A stretch of 64,000 nt of DNA from Paragonimus skrjabini miyazakii. Its lineage: Eukaryota; Platyhelminthes; Trematoda; Plagiorchiida; Troglotrematidae. This document shows, in pieces, positions 9,140 through 20,039 of the stretch (position 1 is its first letter; each line of letters opens with the position of its first letter). The position numbers and the translations under genes are program-made. The DNA lies in assembly GCA_014338405.1 (NCBI GenBank), contig JTDE01000105.1:363420-427419 (forward strand), in the 5' to 3' direction. The notes beneath the pieces are model-generated. The model saw nothing but the letters and a program-made list of their open reading frames with translations, did not search any database and was not told the origin of the DNA.

Positions 9140-12100
9140 CAGATAGGTGCAAAACTCGAGTCTACATGCATGTTTCAACCCTCAAATGTTGTAGTCCTTA
9201 GGAAGTGTATTCAATGGTCGCGAAACTAAAGTCACCAGTCCTATTTAGTATCTTGGATTTATTTAAACAGACTGTCAAACTAGGTGATAGATTTCACATC
9301 GAAAACGTACACACATGGACACAAATGAAACGCCGACATCTTATCACACTGGAAAATGATAGGGACGCGCTTCACTAAATACAACAAGCTAATTTGGGTT
9401 GCAGAATCAGTCAGAATCTACGTGTATATCAGTCTATCGGGACAGATGTAAACCTCTTAATTCGAGCAGAACGAGAAAGAATATTGAAAGTTTACTCTGA
9501 TAAAACTGAGTCAGTATATAAATGATTAACGGTTAACTGTTCATACAACCTACAACTAAGTGAACTTTGAGTGCTGAGTTTAATCGTCAGCAAGTGTCAG
9601 TTACTAATGCGGTAGCGTAGGCAATTCAATGTGGCGGTACGAAATAAACGAAAGTGATGATTTTAAACGAGAGTTCGTGGTACCAATTCAGAGCAGGTTA
9701 ATGTAACAATGTGAGAAACGTTTGGCAAGTTTTCACTATAATCGACACCTGGGGATATGCATGGAGGACCTACAGTATTATATATAGCTCGACCAGTGGG
9801 GTATAGGTATAGGAGCAGTTGGGATAGACTTTGTGCAAGTCATCGGTCTTTGTCGGGTATCAGGTCGGCGACGTCACGGGGCCTGGTATGAATGTTCGGT
9901 GGTCCGAGTTTCCTGGTGAAGGCTTTGTCATCACTCTCTCAAATTCACTTGTAGTAGTCCCAGCATAAATTTCACTGATTCTTGTCAGAATCATCATGGG
10001 TATCAATCGATAAAATGATAACAAAACCGCTTAAAAGTTGGAAGGGGATGGAACCTTGGTGTGAATAAGCTGACACAACTGTGCAATCAGAGTTACACTG
10101 AATTTAGAAAAGATGTCCATAACCAAGTTATTAGACCACAGCTAAGCATTAATGGTTGTTGCGCCACGCATGTACTTACAAGTGTATCACTTTCAGTACT
10201 GCCAGAGTTATTGACCATATCATGTCCTTCTAACCTCTGAATCGTTTCGTTTTCACTCAAACAGCCTATACTCGTATAAGAGTAATGTGCTCAACCTGAA
10301 TATATTGGGTGTTACTTCAACAACCTGTCACTGTTTATCGATCGAAAATGGATTCGAAATCTTGGAAGACTTGTCAGACCCGCAACCTGATCATTACTGA
10401 ATTTCCATGTCACTCATTTTTCTCAGAAATGTGTTGCAAATAAGGAAGTATTCCATTGTCATTTTAATAGGATTACATTACGGAAGCGATATAACCTCAA
10501 AGTCGATCCCGAATTAGGACAGAGCAGAGAAGCAACATGAAAATTAAACAAAATGAATGGCAAACTACCGGTCATAGAAATAATAATACCATTTACCTCA
10601 AAAGCATAATGTAGTGTATTACCTGTGGGAGGATCGGATTCAGTATATAGCATTATTGATGGAACGAAAAGTTTATAACATTTTTGGTTGACAAATCAAC
10701 GGAGATAGTCTGATGTCCATCAACTGCTTTTAGTCCACAGTCTTACAAGCTAAACTGAGGACTGTGCATTGTAGATGAATGGGAAGGATGTGCTGAAAGA
10801 AGTAACTAATTCGAGCTTCATTAGAACACGCGGAGAGCATATAAGTAATTGCCCCCAAAATGGTTCAACCTATCTAGTGTGCTGTAAGAATGTATACCAA
10901 GACTGAGTTTTATTCCTAGAAAGATGTTTTATTAAACTATTTAAAGAAAGAACCAATCTAAGGTTTATGAAATGTTTGTTGGTACATTGTCGAATGGACA
11001 TCGGTGTATAGGTTTAGCCGTTGTGTGGTTGAACATAGCAGTCCTGTAAATCCTTGTAACTGGGCACACTCCGACTAGCTGTGACGTTATCAGGGCAATA
11101 GATTAGGTTAGAATACATTTGCGCAAGTTTCTCACGGCATCGCTTGTTAAGTTATCACGTCTTCCGGTTATTACTTTAAACCGATGGTTTCGAGTTCATG
11201 CTGTTGATTGTCGCCAATGTGACTGCGCATATGTGTTGTTGGATGCTGTCAATGTGAGTATGTACAACAGCGTAGATATCATAAGAAGATTGACAGTAAG
11301 TGGGGTGAAACCACAGATAGCAATGTTTCACATAAGAGTAACTAAGGGTAGTTCATCACTTCAGTGCAGGGTTAGTCAATGAATATAGGTTCAAAAATGA
11401 GGAAGAGTAGCCATTTTTGGAATCCCAGGTATGAAAACATATAAGAGAAATCGTCTTTTCTGTGTGCATTTGTTTGTTGATGACTGTTTCCTAGGCTTAA
11501 TTTAGAACAAAGTGAAGGAAATCGACTCTGCTTCGCGGCTTATCAATAGTACTCTCGAAACGACACAGATACGTCAATTATGTCGAGAAATCTGTTACCA
11601 AACTTATGCGGAGGCTACCATGGAACGTGCAGAAAGGAAATCGACAAGATGGTAGGTGATAGCGAATATAGAAAGCTAGCAGAGAAGAGTCGAAGCCCAA
11701 TCAAACGAGATCAATCCATTGAAGTATACCGTTCAGTATTTTGAAGCATTCATTTAGTCGGACAAACCATCTGTAATTTCTGTTTCTTTTTTCCCGAAAT
11801 GGACGGAGAACTTGAAAGAAACGAACAAATGAGCTCGTCTCTGTCGTACGATAAGGAGGTTTTGATGCATCACACTCAATTGAAACATCAGCTGATAGAT
11901 TCTGATCTATCAATTTAAAATAGTTAAACTGATCGTAGCCATTTCTATTGACAGAATTGTATTATTCCAATTTTTAATCCCCCCGAATGATGCGACATGC
12001 GGAAAGCTCAACTGCGTTAACTCGTTTCATTAATTAGTATTATGGCATGGCTTATCAAAACCAAGTAAAGTTGTTTTATTATGGTTAACATGATGGAATT

Positions 12101-12490
12101 TCCGCATAAAGCAAATTACACAACGTCCTAGTTAGCGATGTTAGGTATATGAGATCGCACCTCAACTCAGGACTTCGTGCATGTCTGAGACGGCACTACT
12201 CAGTTAGTATTTATTATATTTGAACAGTTGAGCTCTTTTAATACAACAAGGACCTGTAATTAAGTGATTTACGAAGTATGCCTAACAGTACAGTTTGTCA
12301 GTTAACACTACTTAACGTTATTTATCAGTAGTGCAATTTCATTGCCCAAAATGGCGTTGGTAGGTTCCGGCATGAACTGACTGAGGAATTCTTCTTAGGC
12401 AGTCAGTTCGGATCACTTGGCGGATTCCATATGACACAGTGGATTGGGTAAGTGACAGAGTCCAAATATGAAATTTCCGGAATCCCGGAG
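9140..12490 (+). other. Last exchanger intron, mostly without features
   Basis: No gene seen. The stretch 9740-9940 is GC-richer than its surroundings and has a retroelement-like look on the - strand, but I could not assign it to a family. The open frame at 11119-11382 has no recognisable domain. Confidence 0.5.
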
Positions 12491-12493
12491 TGG

Positions 12494-12565
12494 TCCCGTA
12501 ACTCAGCTGATAGGATGCTCGCTGTGTTTGAGCATGCTGTTTCTGTTACTGTTTCGAATCCAGCC
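12494..12565 (+). repeat. tRNA-like sequence (tRNA pseudogene or SINE head)
   Basis: A-box-like TAACTCAGCTGATAGG (12499-12514), a five-pair anticodon-type stem TGCTC/GAGCA with a nine-base loop, and B-box-like GTTTCGAATCC (12551-12561). The A-to-B spacing of 52 nt is normal for a tRNA. The enlarged anticodon loop and poor T stem argue against a functional tRNA gene. It is unlike the head of the main SINE, so it is a different tRNA-derived family or a lone tRNA relic. Confidence 0.5.
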
Positions 12566-12943
12566 AAAGCTCAAATTTTTCACAATTGGGATACGTTTAA
12601 ATTGATTAATCCGATAAACGAATTACTAGTTTTACTAAGATATTCTTTTGTTTTCATTCTAAAAGTCCTAGATCGCAGGGACCTCGTAGTACTCGTATTA
12701 TATTTTCATACTTAGATAATAATCAAGAGTGAACATTGAGTATACTCAGAGTTGATATAGCTTACATACAACAATTTGCTATTAATTAGTATTGTTTCAG
12801 ATTCAGAGTCTAAACGCAAGTAGTACTTCATTGTCATTTTATGTTGTTCGAAGAAAAGTTATGTGTCACACTGACCGTGGGTGGTAATAACGGGTAACAA
12901 TCAATAATTATTAACGGATCACTTTACTTTTTTTATCTTTCAG

Positions 12944-13162
12944 TTATCTTTTACACTTACACAAGCCGTCCTGTTCTCTCTACTACTGACAGTACTACTT
13001 GTCAATATTGTTGTGGCGCTAATTTTCAAATTCCACTTTCATCGAATATATGGTATAATCCTAATAATTGTCTACCTTGTATTCGTGACGGTTGCCATCA
13101 TAATTGAGCTGGATTTGATTGTATCACCAAAAAATTGGGGACTTTTGACTGGAACCGAGTGA
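12944..13162 (+). CDS. SLC8B1: Exchanger terminal exon
   Basis: Acceptor atctttcag ends at 12943; frame continues without a split codon. It encodes 72 residues and TGA at 13160-13162. Two hydrophobic spans (AVLFSLLLTVLLVNIVVALI and GIILIIVYLVFVTVAIII) flank FHFHRIYG, which aligns with NCLX FQLSRVYG between its last two membrane helices. The tail SPKNWGLLTGTE is short and hydrophilic, like the family's C-terminus. Confidence 0.9.
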   Translation, partial: LSFTLTQAVLFSLLLTVLLVNIVVALIFKFHFHRIYGIILIIVYLVFVTVAIIIELDLIVSPKNWGLLTGTE

Positions 13163-13265
13163 GCGACTGGAAATCTGCCTTCAATCATCAGTCTTATTTC
13201 GTTTCACCGCCACATCCTTCTTCAATTCGTGAGACGAAATTTATCCTGTTTGATCAAAATTTGAT

Positions 13266-13322
13266 ATCACATCAGATTTTATTATTTGTAAAAATTTTAT
13301 CTGACAAAAAGTGATGTGAAAT
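13266..13322 (+). repeat. Possible 3' UTR hairpin after the exchanger stop
   Basis: TCACATC and AGAT on the left pair with ATCT and GATGTGA on the right across an AT-rich loop, about 105 bp past the stop codon. It may be a structured element of the 3' UTR or chance in AT-rich DNA. Confidence 0.3.
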
Positions 13323-14721
13323 GTATAATTTTTTCTTGAATTTTCGATCAGACTTTCCGTTGAAAAGTGTTTTAAAGTTATTACTGCAGGATCAGTATTT
13401 TTTTTTCTGGATCAACCTCATTTATCGTGAAAACAACTATTACATCCATTCAACCTACTGAGAACTACTCGCTATTATTGAAATACTTTCCAATGTCAGA
13501 CGCTGGTACAATGGTCCTTTCAGCGATCATTAAAGTTTTCGATCCAGATTGTTGTAAAATAGAAGGACCATTCTGAAACAAACTAATATTTTGCTAAAAC
13601 GTATGTGCCTGCCTCTAGTTCGAATTCAACTGAAACCCAGATTTCTCACAATTGCCTCAGTTGAATGGTCAGACGTCCCACATTAATTATTGGCTAACCA
13701 TTCAACCGGACAATGAATTACGTCGTTTACTACTGTATACGTTTCAAGTGGATCCTTTCATAATCCCAGTTACCATTGACCAATATTTCTGAGTGAGTGC
13801 TCAGTGTGTCGCTTAGCTTACAGGTACTGATCAGAAGACATACATTTGTTTATGATTACGAGAACGTGCAGTTTGACAAGCTTACACCTCGTGAGAAAGG
13901 CTGTCAGCCAGGAAGTAGTTCAGAAGTGCACTAAAAGCAATCTGTCCTCAACTAATATCGGGATTTGGTGAGATCCCTCTCACATTATATGCCTGATCAT
14001 CTCACGGAGTAACAATAAACCCACAGCGGTTAGAATCTCTTACTGGTATCCGCTGATTGCTTGGTTCAGTGAGCGGATAAATCAATTAGATACGTCTACA
14101 GATGGGTTATGAACAACCTGAAGCAAAAATGTGTAGATAAAGACCACAAAATTCTCTTTCATCCTTCATGTGTTCTCATCAACCATGGTTACGTTCCCTC
14201 AAGCAAGATGGTTTAAGGTGAAAAAATATCTGTGACCCATTCAAGCAGTTAGTTATCGTTGAATATACACAGCCGAGAGCTTTCCGTCATTTTGTACAGA
14301 AGAAGAGAGACATTCTATTTGTGATCAGTGATGGAGCATATTGAACACGATCGTCAACGTGGTCCCTGGAGTTAATTGAACGCATAGTAAAGAAAACGGT
14401 ACGATTAGCATATATCGAGGGATTATTTTTGTGTTTTTATCTATTCACATTTTCGACATCTAAAACCCTGAGTTCCATTTACCAACTTCATCAGAAGAGA
14501 TTGAGGAAATGTTCTGCGATATGTTAATATTTCGTTTACTTTCGTCAGTTGCAAACGTAAAACATGTCAGTTATATGCACCTTACAGATAATGGCAACAC
14601 AGGGACAAGACACGTCTACAAGCACACCAATTATTACGTAATTACGACGACGGCAACCTGATAGGCTGCCAGAAACAGTTTTGTGCATAAAACTTTAAGT
14701 GGTAAATTCGAACTACCATTG

Positions 14722-14818
14722 TTTACTGATGAACAGTAGGGGAATTTGGTTTTTCTTATAGATTGTACATCACCCACAAGTGGTCGCAGGCGTTGCATAC
14801 CCAAAGACCTTCCATTAA
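14722..14818 (-). mobile_element. Inverted SINE tail in front of a full unit
   Basis: Reverse complement of the unit's last 95 bases (ttactgatgaacagtagg to cccaaagacc), directly followed by the + unit at 14825. Same fold-back arrangement as at 6692-6828. Confidence 0.75.
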
Positions 14819-14824
14819 TCATTA

Positions 14825-15232
14825 ATCAAAATATCGCTCAACAAGTTACTAATTTTTGTGATTTCAACTTGGAGAGAAGTCCTTATATTGGGGCCGTCGA
14901 TTAGAGTTAACAGACAGTAACTGTGTCTCCTATCGAAACGATCGAACAACCTGATCAGTACCCACAAAGTGGTTGAGCGTTTGCTTGTGATAATTCGGTC
15001 GCGCCTAATATGAGGTCATTGGCGCAGTGGTCAACACGGTTGCCTCATGAAAGCGTGGCCAGAGTTCCAGTCCCGGCCGTGGTAGTGATACTGACTACTG
15101 ACGAGCTCTAATGAGAGCGAAACTCGAGTATATTGTTTTCTCTGCTCGAAAGAGATCGACTGGAGAGTCTATGGGAATTGTGGGTAATATTCAGCTTGAA
15201 ATTAATCAAATCCCCGACTACTCATCGGTAAT
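14825..15232 (+). mobile_element. Hammerhead-bearing SINE, unit 3
   Basis: Begins tcaaaatatcgctcaac, has A-box-like TGGCGCAGTGG (15020-15030), B-box-like GAGTTCCAGTCCC (about 15062-15074), hammerhead core (15088-15142), and ends gactactcatcggtaat. A 20-25 base deletion near 15177 removes the gcgacagctgcgatc segment present in unit 1. Confidence 0.84.
15088..15142 (+). ncRNA. Hammerhead ribozyme core with GUA cleavage triplet
   Basis: CUGACGA (15098-15104), five-pair stem II GCUCU-AAUG-AGAGC (15105-15118), GAAA (15119-15122), two-pair stem III with loop UCGA, and GUA ending at 15130. GUA is an allowed but usually slower cleavage triplet than GUC. Stem I pairing is weaker than in unit 1. Confidence 0.72.
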
Positions 15233-15429
15233 GAATATGTGTATGTTTACAAACTTCTGCTTAATCCAGCTAACGATGTAGAGATAAGTATGAGAAGACC
15301 CAAATTCAGAGAACAAACAATATACACTGGACATCAGTCACAATTGATAACAACTTTGCAATCTGATAGATTGTTTAGCTAACCCCTATAGAAACGATGC
15401 ATATATGTTAGAGCTTGTCAACTGTGCAC

Positions 15430-15690
15430 ATGTTCATCAGGGTCGATTTTGAACCGAGATGTCCTGAACCTAGGGTGTTCGATCAGATTTAACAGGACAG
15501 TTACTCTGTTTCCTCTTGAGATGACTGGACAACCTGAACAATTGATACAAACAAATCCAGTAGGACATTCGTCTTTTTTTGGAAGGGGGAGGGAGCAATG
15601 TCAGAGTGGTTACCATGGTTGCCTCATGCAAACGTGGATCAGAGTTCAAATCCATGTAGTGACAAGCAGTTGCACCATTAGTAAACTCCA
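15430..15690 (+). mobile_element. Old SINE copy with well-kept tRNA-like boxes
   Basis: Matches the main unit's 5' region loosely (gatgtcctgaacctagggtg onward) and has A-box TGTCAGAGTGGTTA (15599-15612) and B-box GAGTTCAAATCC (15642-15653). These are closer to a Ser/Leu-type tRNA than in the younger copies, hinting at the ancestral head. No hammerhead core remains. The two open frames here are chance readings of the repeat. Confidence 0.6.
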
Positions 15691-15699
15691 ATATGAGCA

Positions 15700-16535
15700 C
15701 ACCTGCTTTTCTGGATGGAGTTGGCTGAAAAATTGACTTGAATACAAAATCTGCAGGGGAAAATGAGTGATGTTTAAGTTTTACCAATCAAGTCGTTTGA
15801 TGCGCATTAGTATTTGTGGTTTCTAAGATTTGACGGCTGCACTGTTACTAAGGCACGTGTAAGTATATACTGAAGCTCTGCGATTTGTCTCATATCTACT
15901 CAAATTTGAGGTAGAATCCATAAGAGAAAATCATTGTCTTTCTCGCTTATTTTTTTTATCCAGTAAAATCTTTCGAACCATCGGGATGAAAGTGAGTCAT
16001 TGCAATCAGGTCAGAAAGTTTACCATCTCATACACTGAACACTTGGATACTTAGCTCAAATAAAGTATTAGAGACCAACCAGATGACTCAGAAAATTAGA
16101 CTGAGTTAAATGATTTAGATAAAGATAACATAAACTCTATAAATTACGTCAGATGAACAAGAGACCATGAAGACGCATGTAAGCTCATTTGATCAGCCAT
16201 GCTACAAATGGATCAGACAAGCCAATTGTGTACCTCTGATGTTTCAGTTTTAACTAGTTTCATACCTATTCATAGTGAATTTTGGTGGAATCGGCAATAA
16301 ATGCTAGCCATGGTTAGTTGCAAGTCCGTATAAATCACTTGATCAAGGAATGGGAAGTAATGACATTGACTATTAAATCCCATCTGATCGGTCGAGTAGA
16401 GTAATGACGAGCGAATATAACTCGAATGAGTGACCGTCAACTGCAATGAGGGCAAAAGCCTGGACGCACTGTTCACAGTTTGATAATCCCACTCTCTTCT
16501 TTGTCTATAACGAGGGCTGGTCGCTGCTGTTTTTT
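15700..16535. other. No feature seen
   Basis: Intergenic AT-rich sequence between repeat copies; short open frames only, none recognisable. Confidence 0.5.
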
Positions 16536-16539
16536 CGAG

Positions 16540-16765
16540 GATTGGCTTCAGAAAATCACAGCTACGCTAAATAGGTTTGTAAACGGACATACATTGCGGT
16601 CGCCTATCGTCACAGTATGATTGACAGAAACGTGTGTCAGATTCCAAGCGTCGGTGCGCCCGTGCTATGTGACGACGAGCCACTCTTTCACCTGACAGGC
16701 AAGTTGTCTGTTTGGCTCATTAACATGGTGTGAAGAACTGAGAAAGTGATGGAACGCTGAAGCAG
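16540..16765 (-). repeat. Dispersed repeat, inverted partner of 18240-18475
   Basis: Read on the - strand it shares blocks with the + strand at 18240-18475: acaacttgcctgtc, cacatagcacgggcgc/cacgtagcacggacgc, gcaccgacg/gcgccgacg, cacgtttct, and a final segment tagcgtagctgtgattttctgaa/tagcatggttgtgctattttgaa. Both copies are diverged. It could be an LTR or non-coding part of a retroelement; no coding domain identifies it. Confidence 0.6.
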
Positions 16766-16769
16766 CTGG

Positions 16770-18235
16770 AGTGCTCGAGTTGGGGCCCTGCTTAGGCTTG
16801 AGGTGAGTGGCGGTCGGTTTCCTTTGACTGGATACGTGAAGACTTGACTGTAATGCATACTCCACCGATTTTTTATCACGTCAGCCGGACCAGTCAATAC
16901 GAACTCGTATGTGCCTGGGTAATTTGCCAGTTCATATAGGCTAGAAATTGTTTCTAATAGACTGCTAGCAAGGAGGCGAGGAGCAGTCTGATGCAAAAAG
17001 CACGACTAATCTTTCAGAAATGGGCGAATAACTGGTTATTGCACGGCTCGATATGTTAGACGTCTAAGGCACTATGAATTGAACGGTGTCAGAGCTATTG
17101 AACTCCGTCCAGTATTTCGTGCTGGTTAATCTCAATGTGGAATCCCATCAGAAAGCAGATGAGCCGGCTACAAGTATTAATGTCAAGCGCCCTGGTAGAT
17201 CACTTGTAGCATCCAATGCTTCTAGATATCTAATAAAAACTTGATGATTCGATAAGACAGCCAAATTTGGAAGGCCGAATACAGGAACGAGTGAAACTTT
17301 TGCCTGTAAAAATGATTGAGGAGAACAGAACTAGTTTGGAGAAGAGTCTTGCTTGCTCTTGCACAAAAATGCGGGATGACAAAGCACATAATTCATAGAA
17401 TTGTACAAAGGAAGCGTTCCCGTCTATGTTGCAGGAAGCAGTTCCATGGGGTGCGAATATGCAAGAAGCATTTCACTCGTGGTTTTTGAGAGCGGGTAAC
17501 ATTTATCATGTTGTTTACAGGTAAGGTCACATTCTAGTTCGATAGCATAGTTATCAGACCACTTTCAGTCTCCTTTCAATCCTCGTCATTGTATGCCAAC
17601 ACATAGGTAGTACGTTTAAAATCTGATGGTATGGGCTGGTATGCAAAGAACATGGATAATCAGATCACTTGTCGAGAAATGTCACTGGTGAGAAATTCCC
17701 GGCTTGTTAACTGTGCTTAACTCTAAGACAATCCTGCTGTGAAATCGGTTATTACCACTAATAATTCAAACGGTCGTTCTTGTCGAACCATAATTCCACG
17801 TCACATACACTATCTCCAGCAAGCCGTGATGGCGGTGGGTAAGATCCAGTAGAATGGTTGTCAAGGCTTCCGGATCTCATTCCAACTGATTTCCCCCCCT
17901 CAAGCTTCCTCAGGCACAGGGTATGCAGGGCGCATCCAAGATGGCTTGAAAAGTTGAAACAATCAACCATGCGGCGTCGGTTGTATTTTAACCAAAGTTC
18001 ACTTATTCTCTCCAAAATGGATACTTGTTTTCAAATAAAATTACGGGTAGCACTATGAACACCTCTTGGAGTCACGGTTTGAATAAACGAGGTTTATCTA
18101 ACTTGTTTACTTTTATTTCCTCCTTTGAAGGGGATTGGTCCAACGATCTGAAATCTCATCAACCTAGTAGTGACTTCGAATCGACTGAGGAGTTCTTATG
18201 GCAGTGTTATTGACTGGAGTTAACAGAGATGCGCC
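16770..18235. other. Between the two inverted repeat copies; no gene
   Basis: Several short overlapping frames on both strands, none recognisable. Composition is slightly richer in GC than elsewhere, which fits decayed mobile-element DNA. Confidence 0.4.
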
Positions 18236-18239
18236 GAAT

Positions 18240-18475
18240 GCTCAGCGTTCTATCAGCTCTGCGTCGTGCTACCGAGCCAGACAGGCAACTTGCCTGTCGA
18301 GCAAAAGAACGGACCAAACGAACGATGTGTGTGTGTATATCCACGTAGCACGGACGCGCCGACGAGTAGAATCCGCCATGCACGTTTCTATCTGACTACT
18401 GCTCAAAGTGAGTGCAGCTTATATCCGCTTGTAACGATAGTTAGCATGGTTGTGCTATTTTGAAACCGGTTCACA
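18240..18475 (+). repeat. Dispersed repeat, second copy
   Basis: Partner of the - strand copy at 16540-16765, in opposite orientation about 1.5 kb away, with the same block order. It contains a short TG-rich run near 18322-18335. The open frames at 18198-18463 fall entirely within it and are unlikely to be genes. Confidence 0.6.
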
Positions 18476-19379
18476 AACACGCTAGAGTCTCAGTTGTTAC
18501 CAGTGTTGTTCCATAAGTAACAGTCTTGTCTGGCGCTTAATCATGGACGTTACACCAATTACATAATGTTTCCGCAGAAAATACTGTAGAATCAGTGTTC
18601 TTTAGTATACCACGCAGTGGTAGTTCTAACTATTAAACATAAGTAGAAGGACAATACATGCTGCCTTCTGTTTTCGGTGCTTTACACTGTGTATTTGCAA
18701 CAAATTTCGGGCAAATATGGGAATTCATATTGTTCTTGTCAATCAAGTTAACTGAGCTGGAAACACCGCTGATTATCATGCAACTGCCGACATTTAACAT
18801 GATCAGTCCAGATAATTTTTTAAACCGTAAGGGACCGTTAGCATAAACTGTTTTGGATAGGGACGATAAGGAAACACGTTTGGTTTATGGCCTAAGTGTA
18901 CAATTACAGCCGTATAAACATTTCATATGTTAAAATGTTCATAGAAGATAATGAACCAGGAAGTTCATACGCACATACAGGTTGCTGATGAGAGTCTGGG
19001 AAAGTTGAATTTTCAAGGAACTGAACTTCATCCATGTTTGATGCATAACTTATCATTCGGTCATACTCTCCGAGTATAGCTCAGGATGAAGTCTTTATCT
19101 CGAGCTTTGTTTGAAACGGGCGTCGATCTTAGGCTTTTTCTATTTTCAGACAAGCGTGTTGATCACTACTCTATTGACCTCATCGATGGGGCAGAATCCG
19201 AACTGTTTGCTTCAGTCTAGAGATCGAGATTTTGTAATCCAGTTGAGGTCATTAACTTCAATGATTTCGCAAAGCAATGTCTGGATCACCGATGTGTAGA
19301 TGGAAACACTTAGGCAAACCGTTTAGTAATCACTGATAAGTGATGAAGGACATGATTAAAGTGACTGTATGGTCAATCA

Positions 19380-19545
19380 CATTCTGCATTCAAATACATT
19401 TTCCAGCCAACCTGATTCTGCGCTGCACTCGAGTTTCATTCCTGGTAATGTTGTTCACTAGTGACTATCTTCACCATGGCCAGGATTTGAAGTTCGGTCC
19501 ATGCTGCCATAAACAGTAGTTTTGTTCATTGTTCCGTTGACCCAC
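19380..19545 (-). mobile_element. Decayed SINE unit, reverse orientation
   Basis: On the - strand: cagcatggaccgaacttcaa followed by atcctggccatggtgaagat and, further on, gaatgaaactcgag, in the order B box then hammerhead GAAA side of the main unit. The catalytic CUGANGA is lost. Confidence 0.5.
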
Positions 19546-19857
19546 ATTTAATCTCGCCGGATTAGCAGAGTTAAACGTCTAGCACAATCATTTATGAACA
19601 CTGTTCATGTTGTCCGGTCATGTACAGAACAGAAAAGGTTGTTGTCGGTTAACTCCAATAACATGCACCACGAATTAGTTGTAAAATAAGCTGAATGAAA
19701 AGTCCAGCTGAATGTAAAAGCCACCACCGGGTATGAGTGACGTTCAGTTTATATACTTCCTATCCAGACCACTTACTCGTATTGGGTACATTGCACAAAG
19801 AGTTTACTGGGTTGTATAACTTCACCTTAGTTGAGAAATTCTAATATTTGAGTAGTT

Positions 19858-20035
19858 AGTTAGAGTTAATAAAACGAGTAATCTGAGCATTACTAAGAAG
19901 CGAATGTGATCAAATGTTCAGACAAGCTATTTTTCTCGGAACTACTACGAGATCATTAGCTCATTTCGTCAACCTCGTCCTCTCGGTAGAACGTGGCTTA
20001 AACTTGACACCTCATCGTGCAGGGTGATACAATAT
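19858..20035 (+). mobile_element. Decayed SINE unit, 5' half
   Basis: Follows the main unit loosely: agagttaataaaacgagtaa, ctgagcattactaagaagcg, atgtgatcaaatgttcagac, gagatcattagctcatttcg, then a region like the B box (gtggcttaaacttgacacc). Hammerhead part absent. Confidence 0.45.
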
Positions 20036-20039
20036 TATT

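Larger units (their letters stand above)
3411..13162 (+). other. SLC8B1: NCLX-type cation/Ca2+ exchanger gene, 3' part (four exons)
   Basis: Spliced locus made of exons 3411-4085, 6167-6466, 8638-8786 and 12944-13162, all with GT/AG borders and matching phases (1, 1, 0). Together they encode about 447 residues aligning with the regulatory loop and second half of NCLX, the mitochondrial Na+(Li+)/Ca2+ exchanger of the CaCA superfamily. NCLX expels Ca2+ from the mitochondrial matrix in animals; nematodes and flatworms may have several paralogues, so inner-membrane location is inferred. The alpha-1 repeat is not in the window. Introns of 2.1, 2.2 and 4.2 kb hold SINE-like repeats and a hairpin. 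No AATAAA is evident within about 800 bp after the stop. Confidence 0.88.

Noticed and set aside
9740..9940. GC-rich patch as a retroelement coding piece
   Set aside because: Some - strand residues look retroelement-like, but no motif allows a family call.
15449..15787. 95- and 105-codon frames on opposite strands
   Set aside because: Both lie within an old SINE copy, so they are chance frames in a repeat.
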